A stretch of 64,000 bases of DNA from contig JAPOVL010000039.1 in assembly GCA_026708115.1 (NCBI GenBank), positions 62,001 through 126,000 on the forward strand, given 5' to 3'. The stretch's first letter is position 1. Every line of letters starts with the position of its first letter. The stretch comes from Chloroflexota bacterium. GTDB taxonomy: Bacteria > Chloroflexota > Anaerolineae > Aggregatilineales > Phototrophicaceae. The notes below the pieces were generated by a model. That model was not told the DNA's origin. It made no database searches and saw nothing but the letters and a program-made list of their open reading frames with translations. A program made the position numbers and the translations under genes. Positions 8,220 to 16,806 of the stretch are shown one piece after another.

Positions 8220-9647
8220 ATGAAATATATTGTCCTTGTTCTAATTGTCCTGTTTGGCGCTCTTGCGGCATGGGCGCATGGCGACAAGACACATGACGAA
8301 GACGAAGCCGAGGCGACTGACTTCAGCGCTGTCGCCGTGCCGGAGAATCCCAGCTATCACGAGCATGTGCGTCCGATAATCGAAGCAAGCTGCGTCGCTT
8401 GTCATGCCGAGGGGCAGATCGCCGCATACGCGCCGCTCACTAATCAGGATGACGTGATATTCTTCGCCGATGATATCGCATTCCACGTTTCGGCTCGCCT
8501 GATGCCGCCCTGGATGCCATCTGCATCGAACATTCCCTTGAAAAAGGACCGAAGCCTTTCGGACGAGGAGATCGCTATCATCATCGCCTGGGCCGATGGT
8601 GGCGCTCAAAGCGGCGACGAGGACAGCTATCAGCCGCCGACGGCGACGTATGCCATGGCCGAGGTTCGCGCCGATCTGACGCTGCGACTCAACGAGCCCT
8701 ATGTGCCGGACGAGGATGCGCAAGACGACTATCGCTGTTTCGCCTTCCCGCTGGAGATCGATTCGCCGCAGTTCATCACCGCCTACGCGTTCATCCCCGA
8801 GGTGGCGGAGATGGCGCACCATGGCATCGTCTATCTGCTCGACGAATCATTGGCGCCGGAAATCGCCGCGCGCGATTACGAAGACGGGCGCCCCGGCTGG
8901 TCCTGCTACGGAAGCGCCGGTCTGTCGAAAGGCGGGGATATCATCGCGACCTGGACGCCGGGCACGTTCGGCGTCCGCTACCCCGAGGGCACGGGTTATC
9001 GCATCAAACCCGGGGAGAACATTGTCGTACAGATGCACTACAATCTGTGGACGACGCGCGCGCCCGATCGCACGCGGGTCCATCTGGAACTGGAATCGGG
9101 CGATAGCGGACTTGATGAGTTGATGACGCTGCCTCTCAGCGCGCCGGTGGAGATTCCCTGCCCCAGCGATGTCGAGGGCCCGCAGTGCCAGCGTGAAAAC
9201 GCCATTAGGCGCATCGCTGAGCTATACGGCGACGAACTGTCAAGACTGCCGGACAAGCGCTTGAAGGATTGCCGGCAGACGCTGGACGATTATGCCGAAA
9301 ACACCGGCGAGCACGCCGTCACATATTGCGATTTCCCGTCGCCCTTCCCCTTTACCTTGACGCTCTACGGCGTATTGGGCCACATGCACGAACTGGGTCG
9401 CAGCTTCCGTATGGAACTCAACCCGGAGGGCGACGATCCCATCATGTTGCTGCACATCCCGCGTTGGGATTTCCACTGGCAGGATCGTTATCAGTTCGTC
9501 GAGCCGGTAAAGGTCAACTTCGGGTCGGTCTTGCGCATGAGTTGCAGCTGGGACAACAGGCTGTCGGACGATCCGCGTTATGTGGTTTGGGGCGAGGGCA
9601 CTGCGGACGAGATGTGCTTTGGCACGGTGATGATCAAGAAGCCGTAG
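8220..9647 (+). CDS. Secreted cytochrome c / copper type II monooxygenase-like protein
   Basis: Exported protein (signal peptide, residues 1-20 ending AAWA) that joins a haem-binding segment to a domain like peptidylglycine or dopamine-beta monooxygenase. CVACH at 58-62 is a c-type haem site with a likely distal Met in the MPPWM segment. All six copper ligands of the PHM/DBH family can be placed: HH 200-201 and QMH His 273 for one copper; His 388 and His 390 in GHMHELG, and Met 465 in EMCFG, for the other. The family hydroxylates substrates with O2 and an electron donor; here the haem domain may deliver the electrons. Related bacterial proteins are known only as uncharacterised monooxygenases, so the substrate is open. 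Single gene with its own promoter, convergent with the sigma factor gene. Confidence 0.85.
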   Translation: MKYIVLVLIVLFGALAAWAHGDKTHDEDEAEATDFSAVAVPENPSYHEHVRPIIEASCVACHAEGQIAAYAPLTNQDDVIFFADDIAFHVSARLMPPWMPSASNIPLKKDRSLSDEEIAIIIAWADGGAQSGDEDSYQPPTATYAMAEVRADLTLRLNEPYVPDEDAQDDYRCFAFPLEIDSPQFITAYAFIPEVAEMAHHGIVYLLDESLAPEIAARDYEDGRPGWSCYGSAGLSKGGDIIATWTPGTFGVRYPEGTGYRIKPGENIVVQMHYNLWTTRAPDRTRVHLELESGDSGLDELMTLPLSAPVEIPCPSDVEGPQCQRENAIRRIAELYGDELSRLPDKRLKDCRQTLDDYAENTGEHAVTYCDFPSPFPFTLTLYGVLGHMHELGRSFRMELNPEGDDPIMLLHIPRWDFHWQDRYQFVEPVKVNFGSVLRMSCSWDNRLSDDPRYVVWGEGTADEMCFGTVMIKKP

Positions 9648-9658
9648 TGCTCGCAGCG

Positions 9659-10312
9659 CTAGTTCCCGAAGAGGTTCATCATATAATCGGTGGAGATGCC
9701 CTGGTTTTCCAAGTGGGTTTTGAGCTTGCGCCGGGCGTCGTGGATCAGCTTGTAGAGCGCGTTGCGATTGCTGCCCATGCGCTCGGCCAGGACGTCCATG
9801 GGAATGCCCTTGAGCGCGACGGCGACCAGGGCTTGGTACTGCCGCTCGGTCAAGGATTCTTTCAGCGCCAATTCGATTTTCTCGAGCACATCGTCGCGCT
9901 CGGCGACTTTTTCCGGAGTGGGTGGCGGCGGCGACGCCAAGCGGCTCGCCGATGGCAGCAGTTCGCCATCGGCCGTCAATTCGTCCAGGCTGAAGTCCTT
10001 GTAGCGCGCGCGGCGCAAATCGCTGATGGCCAGGCGCACGGCGATTTTGTTGGCCCAGGTTGTGAAGCGGCTCTCACCGCGGAAATTGTCGAGGTTGTCC
10101 ATCACGCGCAGGGTGGCGTCTTGCGCCAGGTCTTCGGCCATTTGCGCCAATTCCTGCGCCGCCAGCCCGCGCAGGTCGCTGCGGTCCTGGCTGAGGTAAA
10201 AGTAGATGCTGCGCTGCAGACGTTTGCGCAATTCTGCCAGGGCGTCGGTTTGCGCGCCATCGCCTTCTCCGCGCAGCGCCGCGATCCATTGCTCGTTTGT
10301 GCGACCCGTCAT
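9659..10312 (-). CDS. RNA polymerase sigma factor, ECF type
   Basis: Small sigma-70 family protein that redirects RNA polymerase. Region 2 is visible as AEDLAQDATLRVMDNLDNFRG and ESRFTTWANKIAVRLAISDLRR (DNA melting and -10 recognition), and region 4 as LTERQYQALVAVALKG followed by the helix-turn-helix VLAERMGSNRNALYKLIHDARRK. The last 15 residues (about) end in YMMNLFGN. I prefer the ATG at 10312, which has CGGA a few bases upstream, over a start at 10351 with no ribosome site. No anti-sigma factor gene is adjacent, so regulation must come from elsewhere or from the C-terminal tail. The gene is divergent from ftsH by about 240 bases. Confidence 0.85.
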   Translation of the reverse strand: MTGRTNEQWIAALRGEGDGAQTDALAELRKRLQRSIYFYLSQDRSDLRGLAAQELAQMAEDLAQDATLRVMDNLDNFRGESRFTTWANKIAVRLAISDLRRARYKDFSLDELTADGELLPSASRLASPPPPTPEKVAERDDVLEKIELALKESLTERQYQALVAVALKGIPMDVLAERMGSNRNALYKLIHDARRKLKTHLENQGISTDYMMNLFGN

Positions 10313-10547
10313 ATAATTCCGTCTGCTGGCTGTCTTTATTAACCCGCTCATGATAACGGATTATCGTTGATTATTCACCGGCAGACCAAGGAAAATCGCG
10401 CGATTCAAAATCGTCAATGGCAGCTATCTGAAATGAGTCAGCTAGCAAAGCGAAGCAATTTATCACCTTTTGCCCCCCGAGTGGGTCTATAGTATTAGTA
10501 AAGAGGCGCAATCTAGGCGAGCAGCTATCGAGAACGGAGTCTCAACC

Positions 10548-12467
10548 ATGAGCAATCGACCCGATCCGCCACGTCATGTGACCGAGGGCGGCAGGGATAA
10601 CAAGAAGAATCAAGACGGCAACAAATCGCCCTTTGGCAACCCCAATGCGCAACGCATGTGGATCATCCTCGGCGTAATCGTGCTGGCGATGTTTTTGCTC
10701 TTTTTCAATGGGCGCGGGGGTCCCAACTTCACCAACAGCTTGCCCATAAACGAGTTGGCCTCGCATATTCGACAGGGGCGCGTCGAACGCATCGTTGAGC
10801 GAGGCGGGCATGACCTTTTTGTCACCTACACCGATGGCACGACGCAAACCGCCTATAAGGATTCGTCGTCCAGCTTCTACGAATTGATGGAGGCCCTGGA
10901 CGTATCGGGCGCAGCCCTGGAAAACTTGACCTTTGTCGCGCAACCGGGTGATAACTCGCAGCAGATCATCTTCCAGATTCTGCTCGGTGTGGTGCCGATT
11001 CTGATCATCGTCTGGTTCTTGTGGCGGATGATGCGTTCAATGCGCGCCGGACAAGACCAGGCGATGAGTTTTGGGCGGAGCAAGCCCCGGGTCTCGCGCG
11101 ATATGGAACGCCCGCAAGTAACCTTCACTGATGTGGCGGGCGCGGAAGAAGCCAAGGAAGACTTGCAAGAGATTGTCGAGTTTTTGAAGGAACCGGAGAA
11201 GTTCATTCGCCTGGGCGCGCGCGTTCCTAAGGGTGTGCTGATGGTGGGCCCGCCCGGCACGGGCAAGACCTTGATGGCGCGCGCCGTGGCCGGGGAAGCG
11301 GGCGTACCATTTTTCAGCATATCCGGCTCGGAATTCGTCGAGATGTTCGTTGGCGTGGGCGCCAGCCGCGTGCGCGACCTGTTCGAGCGCGCCAAAGCCG
11401 AGGCGCCCGCGATCGTCTTCGTCGACGAGATAGACGCCGTCGGCCGGCACCGTGGCGCTGGCTTGGGCGGCGGGCACGACGAGCGCGAACAGACCTTGAA
11501 CCAGATTCTGGTCGAGATGGACGGCTTCGACAACGACACGAATATCATCATCATCGCCGCCACCAACCGCCCCGATATCCTGGATCCGGCTCTGCTGCGC
11601 CCGGGCCGCTTCGATCGCAAGGTGGTCATGGACAATCCCGATGTCCGGGGTCGCCAGGATATTTTGAAAGTGCATTCGCGCGGCAAGCCGCTGGGGGCGG
11701 ATGTCGATGTGGAAGCGCTGGCCAAGATCACGGCCGGCTTCTCGGGCGCGGATCTGGAGAATCTGGTGAACGAGGCGGCGATCCTGGCCGCCCGGCGCAA
11801 CAAAAAGTCGATCGGCATGGGCGAGTTGCAAGAATCAATGGAGCGCGTGGTCATGGGACCGGAACGCCGCAGCCGCGTCATCACGCCGGAAGAGAAAGAA
11901 AAAGTCGCCTATCACGAAGCGGGGCACGCCTTGCTCTTCCACCTTTTGGAGAATACCAGCCCGGTGCACAAGATTACGATCGTTTCGCGCGGTCGCGCCG
12001 GGGGCTATGTGATGCCCCTGCCCTCCGGCGACGATATGCTGGTGACGCGGGAGAAATTCGAGGACGACATCGTAGCCGCCATGGGCGGGCGGGCCGCGGA
12101 AGAGATCATCTTCAACCAGTTCACCACCGGCGCCAGCAACGACCTGCAGCAAGCCACGCGCATGGCGCGGGCCATGGTGACACAGTTCGGCATGAGCGAC
12201 TTGCTGGGTCCGCGTTCTTATGGCAATGGGCAGGGCGCTGTTTTCCTGGGGCGCGAGATCGCCGAGCAGCGCGATTACAGCGAGCACTACGCGCAGCAGA
12301 TCGACGATGAGGTCAAGCGCATATTGCAGACGGCCTATCAGCGAGCGAAGGACATTTTGCTCGACCAGCGCGACAAGATGGAAGAACTGGTCGAGATTCT
12401 GATCGAGCGCGAGACGCTCAACGCGGATGAGTTCGTCGAGATTGTGGATGGTCCGGCTGTTGCGTAG
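10548..12467 (+). CDS. ftsH: ATP-dependent zinc metalloprotease FtsH
   Basis: Membrane-anchored AAA+ protease that unfolds and degrades membrane and short-lived cytosolic proteins as a hexamer. Visible in order: a first membrane helix at about 33-53, an extracytoplasmic domain, a second helix at about 142-165, the AAA module with Walker A GPPGTGKT at 234, Walker [10 protein letters not shown] and SRH region [19 protein letters not shown], then the zinc motif HEAGH at 456 and the third zinc ligand region near [11 protein letters not shown]. Start is the ATG at 10548, with CGGAG 8 bases before; upstream ATGs lack this. Length of 639 residues is normal. The gene stands alone, divergent from a sigma factor. 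Confidence 0.98.
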   Translation: MSNRPDPPRHVTEGGRDNKKNQDGNKSPFGNPNAQRMWIILGVIVLAMFLLFFNGRGGPNFTNSLPINELASHIRQGRVERIVERGGHDLFVTYTDGTTQTAYKDSSSSFYELMEALDVSGAALENLTFVAQPGDNSQQIIFQILLGVVPILIIVWFLWRMMRSMRAGQDQAMSFGRSKPRVSRDMERPQVTFTDVAGAEEAKEDLQEIVEFLKEPEKFIRLGARVPKGVLMVGPPGTGKTLMARAVAGEAGVPFFSISGSEFVEMFVGVGASRVRDLFERAKAEAPAIVFVDEIDAVGRHRGAGLGGGHDEREQTLNQILVEMDGFDNDTNIIIIAATNRPDILDPALLRPGRFDRKVVMDNPDVRGRQDILKVHSRGKPLGADVDVEALAKITAGFSGADLENLVNEAAILAARRNKKSIGMGELQESMERVVMGPERRSRVITPEEKEKVAYHEAGHALLFHLLENTSPVHKITIVSRGRAGGYVMPLPSGDDMLVTREKFEDDIVAAMGGRAAEEIIFNQFTTGASNDLQQATRMARAMVTQFGMSDLLGPRSYGNGQGAVFLGREIAEQRDYSEHYAQQIDDEVKRILQTAYQRAKDILLDQRDKMEELVEILIERETLNADEFVEIVDGPAVA

Positions 12468-12494
12468 GTGTAAGCGCCAGTTGCCAGTATTTCT

Positions 12495-12516
12495 GGGCGG
12501 CCTTAGAGGCCGCCCT
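12495..12516. repeat. GGGCGGCC..GGCCGCCC palindrome after ftsH
   Basis: Perfect inverted repeat with a TTAGA centre, 27 bases after the ftsH stop. It belongs to the dispersed palindrome family (other copies at 941, 1127, 3037, 3142, 32496, 48412, 52392). It could end ftsH transcription as an RNA hairpin but has no T-run, so it is not a standard terminator. Confidence 0.6.
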
Positions 12517-12556
12517 GTCTGTGTATCAAGTTGCGCTGATTAAGGGGAAAACAAGA

Positions 12557-13009
12557 TTGTCCGAGAGAATCTTGCATGTTGGAGATTACAAATATGATGT
12601 ATTTCTATCCCATGCTTCGGAAGACAAAGATGATATAGCGCGACCGCTTGCGATAGAATTGCGGCGGCGCGGGATGCGAGTATGGTTCGACGAGTTTGAA
12701 CTGCGCATTGGCGATAATCTAGTCGCTAAGCTCAACGCGGGCATTAGTTCAAGTCGATTTGGCATTCTCGTATTGTCAAAAGACTTCTTTGGAAAGGATT
12801 GGACCGAATTTGAATTGAACACGCTAGAGTCCTTGGCAATAACTGAAGATTACATCTTATTCCCGATTTGGCACAATATCTCGTTGGAGGAATTGAGAGC
12901 TTACCGCGCGTCATTAGCTAACATCTTTGCTCGAAGCACAGCAACCCATACAATTGAAGAGATTGCTATCGAAATCCATGAAATCATTCTCGAATCAAGT
13001 ATGATATAA
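12557..13009 (+). CDS. TIR domain protein
   Basis: Stand-alone TIR domain of 150 residues. TIR proteins in bacteria either hydrolyse or cyclise NAD+ or act as adaptors in immunity. The fold markers are YDVFLSHASEDK at the first strand, the RGMRVWFDEFELRIGD block where the catalytic Glu of NADase TIRs is normally found (exact residue inferred), SRFGILVLSKDFFGKDW, and PIWHNIS. I take TTG at 12557 as start because AGGGGA lies 8 bases before it; GTG at 12521 is possible but sits next to a repeat. The gene is visibly richer in A and T than ftsH, suggesting horizontal transfer. It is followed 35 bases later by a DUF1883-TIR fusion whose TIR is clearly related (shared EFELRIGD, SRFGI, FFGK, LPIWH-like blocks). 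Confidence 0.92.
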   Translation: MSERILHVGDYKYDVFLSHASEDKDDIARPLAIELRRRGMRVWFDEFELRIGDNLVAKLNAGISSSRFGILVLSKDFFGKDWTEFELNTLESLAITEDYILFPIWHNISLEELRAYRASLANIFARSTATHTIEEIAIEIHEIILESSMI

Positions 13010-13044
13010 TAGGCTCGTAAACAGACAACATTGAGGCTATATCG

Positions 13045-13803
13045 GTGAAGTTTGTAAAGCATGATTTAGGGCAGCGGTCAGGCGGCGAAATTGTCGAGGT
13101 CATACTGAAAGGCAATGCCGCTAACGTGCGGCTCATGGATAGCTCCAATTTCCAGTATTTTCGTAGCGGGCGCCGCCATCAGTACATCGGCGGGCACGCC
13201 AAGCGATCTCCTGTACGGCTGCAGATACCAAGGCCAGGGCATTGGTACGTAACAGTTGACTTGGGCGGATACAAGGGCGAAGTCAGTTCCAACGTACGCA
13301 TGCTTCCTGGCAAGCTGCGTCCACTCGTTGACAGACCGCTTTCGACAGTTCCATCTCTGGTTAGGACCGAAAACAATATGCAGTACGATGTATTCATCTC
13401 ATATGCATCGGAAGACAAACAGGACGTCGTTACACCGCTAGCGGAAGCTCTACGGGCAGGCGGCTTGTCCGTATGGTATGACGAATTTGAACTCAGAATC
13501 GGCGATAGCCTGCGCCGCAATATCGACCGAGGAATAGCTGTCAGTCGATTCGGAATAGTAGTTCTGTCAAAAGCCTTCTTTGGCAAGGGATGGACCAACT
13601 ACGAACTTGATGGGCTGGTAACCAAGTCTGTTGACGGAGAGCAAGATCTGTTGCCGATCTGGCACAGCATTACAAAGGATGAGGTCGTTTCCTACAGCCC
13701 GTCTCTCGCCGACAAGCTTGCCCGCAATACGACGATGCAAACTGTCGAGGAGATAGCCGAAGAAATAATCGAAGTCGTGCTTGGTGAACCGGTTGAGATC
13801 TGA
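13045..13803 (+). CDS. DUF1883-TIR fusion protein
   Basis: Two-domain protein of 252 residues. Residues 1-88 are a DUF1883 domain (starts KFVKHDLGQRSGGEIVEV, then NAANVRLMDSSNF, RRHQYIGGHA, RPGHWYVTVDLGGY), a small predicted beta-sandwich of unknown function; residues 112-245 are a TIR domain with YDVFISYASEDK, the LSVWYDEFELRIGD block holding the expected catalytic Glu, SRFGIVVLSK and LLPIWHSIT. A 20-residue linker joins them. GTG at 13045 has GAGG 8 bases before it. An internal ATG (13378, residue 112) lies exactly at the domain boundary and could give TIR alone. It sits between a TIR-only and a DUF1883-only gene, so both halves of the fusion also exist separately. No experimentally defined role is known to me for this fusion. 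Confidence 0.92.
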   Translation: MKFVKHDLGQRSGGEIVEVILKGNAANVRLMDSSNFQYFRSGRRHQYIGGHAKRSPVRLQIPRPGHWYVTVDLGGYKGEVSSNVRMLPGKLRPLVDRPLSTVPSLVRTENNMQYDVFISYASEDKQDVVTPLAEALRAGGLSVWYDEFELRIGDSLRRNIDRGIAVSRFGIVVLSKAFFGKGWTNYELDGLVTKSVDGEQDLLPIWHSITKDEVVSYSPSLADKLARNTTMQTVEEIAEEIIEVVLGEPVEI

Positions 13804-13914
13804 GACTGTTTAGCAACACGATTGAACCCTCAGTCCGGATGCCGAGACGGTTAAACAGGAAGAAAGAGTAGCTTGCTACGTTACCCGATGGCAGAATAAT
13901 GAGATCGTTTTCCG

Positions 13915-14196
13915 ATGCAATTCATAAAACATGACTTGGGACATCGGACAGGCGGAGATATGATTGAGGTAACTCTTACAGTTGCCGCCAACGTTCGCTT
14001 GCTGGACAGTGCAAATTTGCGGATGTACCGCTATGGGCAAAAATTCAAGTATATCGGCGGCCACTACGAGCATTCGCCTGTTCAGTTCGAGATTCCGCGT
14101 CCGGGGCATTGGTATGTCGTTGTGGACTTGGGCGGTTATGCAGGAGAAGTAGGTTCGTCGATTCGCGTTCTGTCTGGAGAAGCTCTGACGGGCTGA
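13915..14196 (+). CDS. Stand-alone DUF1883 protein
   Basis: Protein of 93 residues consisting only of a DUF1883 domain, closely similar to the N-terminal half of the preceding fusion: QFIKHDLGHRTGGDMIEV, AANVRLLDSANLRMYRYG, KYIGGHYEHSPVQFEIPRPG, HWYVVVDLGGYAGEVG. No signal peptide or membrane segment. It follows the DUF1883-TIR gene by 111 bases on the same strand with no obvious terminator between them. By position and homology it could be a partner, competitor or ligand-binding subunit for the TIR proteins; that is inference. The domain has no assigned function that I know of. Confidence 0.88.
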   Translation: MQFIKHDLGHRTGGDMIEVTLTVAANVRLLDSANLRMYRYGQKFKYIGGHYEHSPVQFEIPRPGHWYVVVDLGGYAGEVGSSIRVLSGEALTG

Positions 14197-14375
14197 GAAG
14201 ACAAGCTGGCATCCGCGCAAAGGCAAAATAGGCGCTGGCTGAATTTCCTCCATTAATACCCGCGTTTGGCCCTAGCTTCTATGACAGCTTCCATAAGTTC
14301 TTCGCGATCGAAATAGCGAACTGAGAGTCGCTCCTATATTTCCATTATGATTTCCGCAAAACACTTCGCGTTTCC

Positions 14376-14576
14376 TTAGGCCTCCGGTGATGGCGTCCTG
14401 TTTGTAAAACCCATGCCTTCCAGCAAGCCTGCCATCCTCGCTTGTTCTTTCTCGACTGTGCGCAGGCGCTCGTCCATGTCTTTTCGAAGCTGCTGTATGT
14501 CGTTCCGCAGCCACAAGAATAAGCCAGCTTGAGTAGCGATGATTATCGCTATATTGGCGATTTCTCCTGATTCCAT
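14376..14576 (-). CDS. Small membrane protein with coiled coil
   Basis: Short protein of 66 residues: an N-terminal hydrophobic helix (about residues 6-22, NIAIIIATQAGLFLWL) followed by a charged heptad-like stretch (RNDIQQLRKDMDERLRTVEKEQ) and a short tail with Arg, Thr and Pro. It resembles the many small anchor-plus-coiled-coil proteins of bacteria without matching a family I can name. A similar design, unrelated in sequence detail, appears at 34098-34331. It lies opposite in direction to, and just after, the TIR/DUF1883 genes, so any link to them is only positional. Start ATG at 14576 with AGGAAAT directly upstream. Confidence 0.6.
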   Translation of the reverse strand: MESGEIANIAIIIATQAGLFLWLRNDIQQLRKDMDERLRTVEKEQARMAGLLEGMGFTNRTPSPEA

Positions 14577-14658
14577 ATTTCCTCGATGAGAACTTGATTG
14601 CGAGCAGTAACGTCGGTCAACGAATTGTGACAGTCCATAGTATACCAGAAACTAACGC

Positions 14659-14697
14659 TTATGTCACCCGGTGGCAACTGACATAGTGATTCGGCCG
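14659..14697 (-). pseudogene. Relic copy of an oppF 3' end
   Basis: These 39 bases encode [12 protein letters not shown] and a stop on the minus strand, identical in amino acids to the last 12 residues of the intact oppF gene at 15778-15816. The two DNA copies differ at 4 of 39 positions, all in third codon positions (AAT/AAC, TAT/TAC, ACA/ACG, TAA/TAG). No other part of an ATPase gene is present here. The relic and the intact end flank the frameshifted hydrolase gene as direct repeats. Confidence 0.75.
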
Positions 14698-14705
14698 GGC
14701 CGCGA

Positions 14706-15706
14706 TTAACGCCGCAGCAGCTTTTCCAGCGAGCGTCCGCGCCCGTGAGCGTGCAGCATATTTCCGGTAAAGGCGATCAATCCCGCGCAGCCGCCATGCG
14801 ACAGGACCGCATTCAAAACTTGCTCCCATTCCCTCACTGAAAATGGCGCGCTATTGCTGGAAAATGGGTCAACCTGTACAAATGGGACGAGCGGTCTATC
14901 CGTCTGCGCCGCCAACTCATCCAGGATTTCCCTCAACCAGCCGGGAGAGAAACCCAGAACATGATGATACAGCATGGGCGAGAAGCAGTCGGCATGCGGG
15001 GACAATGCGTTCAGCCGTTGACCAAGCAGATGTTCTCGCTGTGGAGATCTGGCCGGCACGATATCCAATCCTAAAGGCTTGCCCTGCAAATATGTATCGA
15101 CAACTGTTTTCGCTTGAGCGACAAAGTCGGTGATGATCCAGCATTTGAAATCAATCCACTTGTCCCTATGCGTCCGCAAAATCCAATCGGCTTGTTGCCT
15201 TGTCGCGCCGACGGGAATCTCAACATTCACGTAATCCGCAAATCGCTTCAGCGTATGCTCGTCAAAACTTGACTCAAGGGGGCTGGTGTATCATTGCGCA
15301 ATTCTTGTTCCCAATGCAGGGGCCAACGGATAAAATCCAGCCATATCCCATCCAATTGATAGGTTTGGGCCAACCTTCTGAGGACATTAAGTCGTGACTG
15401 GGCATACGTTTGGCAAGTTGGCGTAACGCCAATATACCAATTCATCTGCGGACGCAGCCGCCCATCTCGGCAGACGGGATGAAGCTTGGAATTATGCGTC
15501 AGCGCATCGTTGTTGCTAAAGCAGTTCAGGCCACCGAAGAAGAGCAAGTCATTGTCATGCGCGATTTGAATAAATTCGTGGGGATAATGATCCGCTTCCG
15601 CAAAGATCGCGTTGACGCCATAGCGCTTGTAACGCTTCAGTTCGGCTTCCGCTAGTTTTGAACTCCGGAGCCGCCAATCAGGGGAACCTAAATAGGCGCC
15701 GATCAT
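14706..15706 (-). pseudogene. Frameshifted TIM-barrel hydrolase-like gene (GHL/DUF4015-like)
   Basis: Two adjoining minus-strand frames make one protein: N-terminal part from 15706 (MIGAYLGSPDWRL) to a stop at 15248, C-terminal part continuing in another frame through FDEHTLKRFADYVNVE to 14706. The switch is needed near a run of five C at about 15286-15290, where a single-base change joins NDTPAPL to ESSFDEH. The protein looks like a TIM-barrel glycoside-hydrolase-like domain (RYGVNAIFAEADHYPHEF early; LDGIWLDFIRWPLHWE as the catalytic-strand motif; late strands GLDIVPAR, CFSPMLYHH). No signal peptide. Either a real frameshift or a sequencing/assembly error. An earlier start at 15796 would overlap oppF and is unlikely. 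Substrate unknown. Confidence 0.65.
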
Positions 15707-15777
15707 GGTCGTTTCGTGGCTCCGCGAAGAAGACGCGGTCGCGCCAGGATTGCCTTCCGGTAGCGAATCCGCTAAGG

Positions 15778-16806
15778 CTACGTCACCCGGTGGCAACTGA
15801 CGTAGTGGTTCGGCCGCACCTCGATCAGGGGCGGATCCGGCTCTTGGAAACAGAGGTCGAAGACGACCGGACAGCGGGTATTGAAGTTGCAGCCGGTGGG
15901 CGGATTGGCCGGGTTGGGCAGGTCGCCGGAGATAATGATGCGCTGGCGGTCTTCCTCCACCTGCGGATCGGGCACCGGCACAGCAGATAGCAGCGCTTGT
16001 GTATAGGGATGCTGCGGGTTCTCGTATACTTCATCAACAGGGCCCAACTCGACGATCTTGCCCAGGTACATCACCGCTACGCGGTCGCAGATATGCCGCA
16101 CCATGCTCAAGTCGTGCGCGATGAAGAGATAGGTCAAGCCGAGCTCGTCTTGCAACTCTTCCATCAAGTTGACTACCTGCGCCTGGATCGACACATCCAG
16201 AGCCGAGATCGGCTCGTCAGCGACGATAAAGCTGGGCTCCAGCGCCAGCGCGCGGGCGATACCGATGCGCTGGCGCTGCCCGCCGGAGAACTCGTGCGGG
16301 TAGCGGTTGATGAAATAAGGATTCAGACCCACCTTCTCCATCAATTCTTCGACGTATTGCTGACGTTCTTTCTTGTTGTTGTAAATCTTGTGGATCTGCA
16401 GGGGTTCGCTGACAATGCTGCCGACGGTCATGCGCGGATTCAGAGAGGCGAAGGGATCCTGAAAGATGATCTGCATCTTGCGGCGCATCTGGCGCAATTC
16501 GTTGCCGGTCATGGTGGACAGTTCTTGGCCCTCGAATTTGACGCTTCCTTCGGTTGGGCGATACAACTGCAAGATCGTCCGTCCGGTAGTGCTCTTGCCG
16601 CAGCCGGATTCACCGACTAATCCGAGCGTTTCCCCGCGAACGACATTGAAGCTGATGCCATCCACCGCGCGCACCGCCCCAACCTGCCGTTGAAATACGA
16701 TGCCGGCGGAAATCGGGAAGTACTTCTTGAGGTTGTTGACCTCGAGGATATAGTCGTCGTCCCGTTTTTCCTTGTCCATTGTCATGGTCATTGCTTCACT
16801 AGACAT
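15778..16806 (-). CDS. oppF: Oligopeptide/dipeptide ABC transporter ATPase OppF/DppF
   Basis: ATP-hydrolysing subunit of a peptide (or opine/nickel) importer of the Opp/Dpp family, working at the inner face of the membrane with OppD and two permeases. Residues 20-270 form the ATPase: Walker [11 protein letters not shown]-loop [11 protein letters not shown], signature [15 protein letters not shown], Walker [14 protein letters not shown]-loop FIAHDLS. The C-terminal oligopeptide-transporter domain contains [14 protein letters not shown] and CNFNTRCP with cysteines typical of the family, and ends HYVSCHRVT. It overlaps the upstream oppD gene by a few bases (translational coupling). No permease or binding protein gene is adjacent; an oppB/oppC pair sits about 46 kb away. 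Confidence 0.93.
   Translation of the reverse strand: MSSEAMTMTMDKEKRDDDYILEVNNLKKYFPISAGIVFQRQVGAVRAVDGISFNVVRGETLGLVGESGCGKSTTGRTILQLYRPTEGSVKFEGQELSTMTGNELRQMRRKMQIIFQDPFASLNPRMTVGSIVSEPLQIHKIYNNKKERQQYVEELMEKVGLNPYFINRYPHEFSGGQRQRIGIARALALEPSFIVADEPISALDVSIQAQVVNLMEELQDELGLTYLFIAHDLSMVRHICDRVAVMYLGKIVELGPVDEVYENPQHPYTQALLSAVPVPDPQVEEDRQRIIISGDLPNPANPPTGCNFNTRCPVVFDLCFQEPDPPLIEVRPNHYVSCHRVT

Noticed and set aside
12495..12516. Classical terminator after ftsH
   Set aside because: Strong palindrome but no T-run follows; kept as a repeat only.
14251..14345. Minus-strand peptide end reading ERLSVRYFDREELMEAVIEA after an in-frame stop
   Set aside because: Looks like the tail of a decayed small protein, but it is too short and has no recognisable family or start, so no feature was called.
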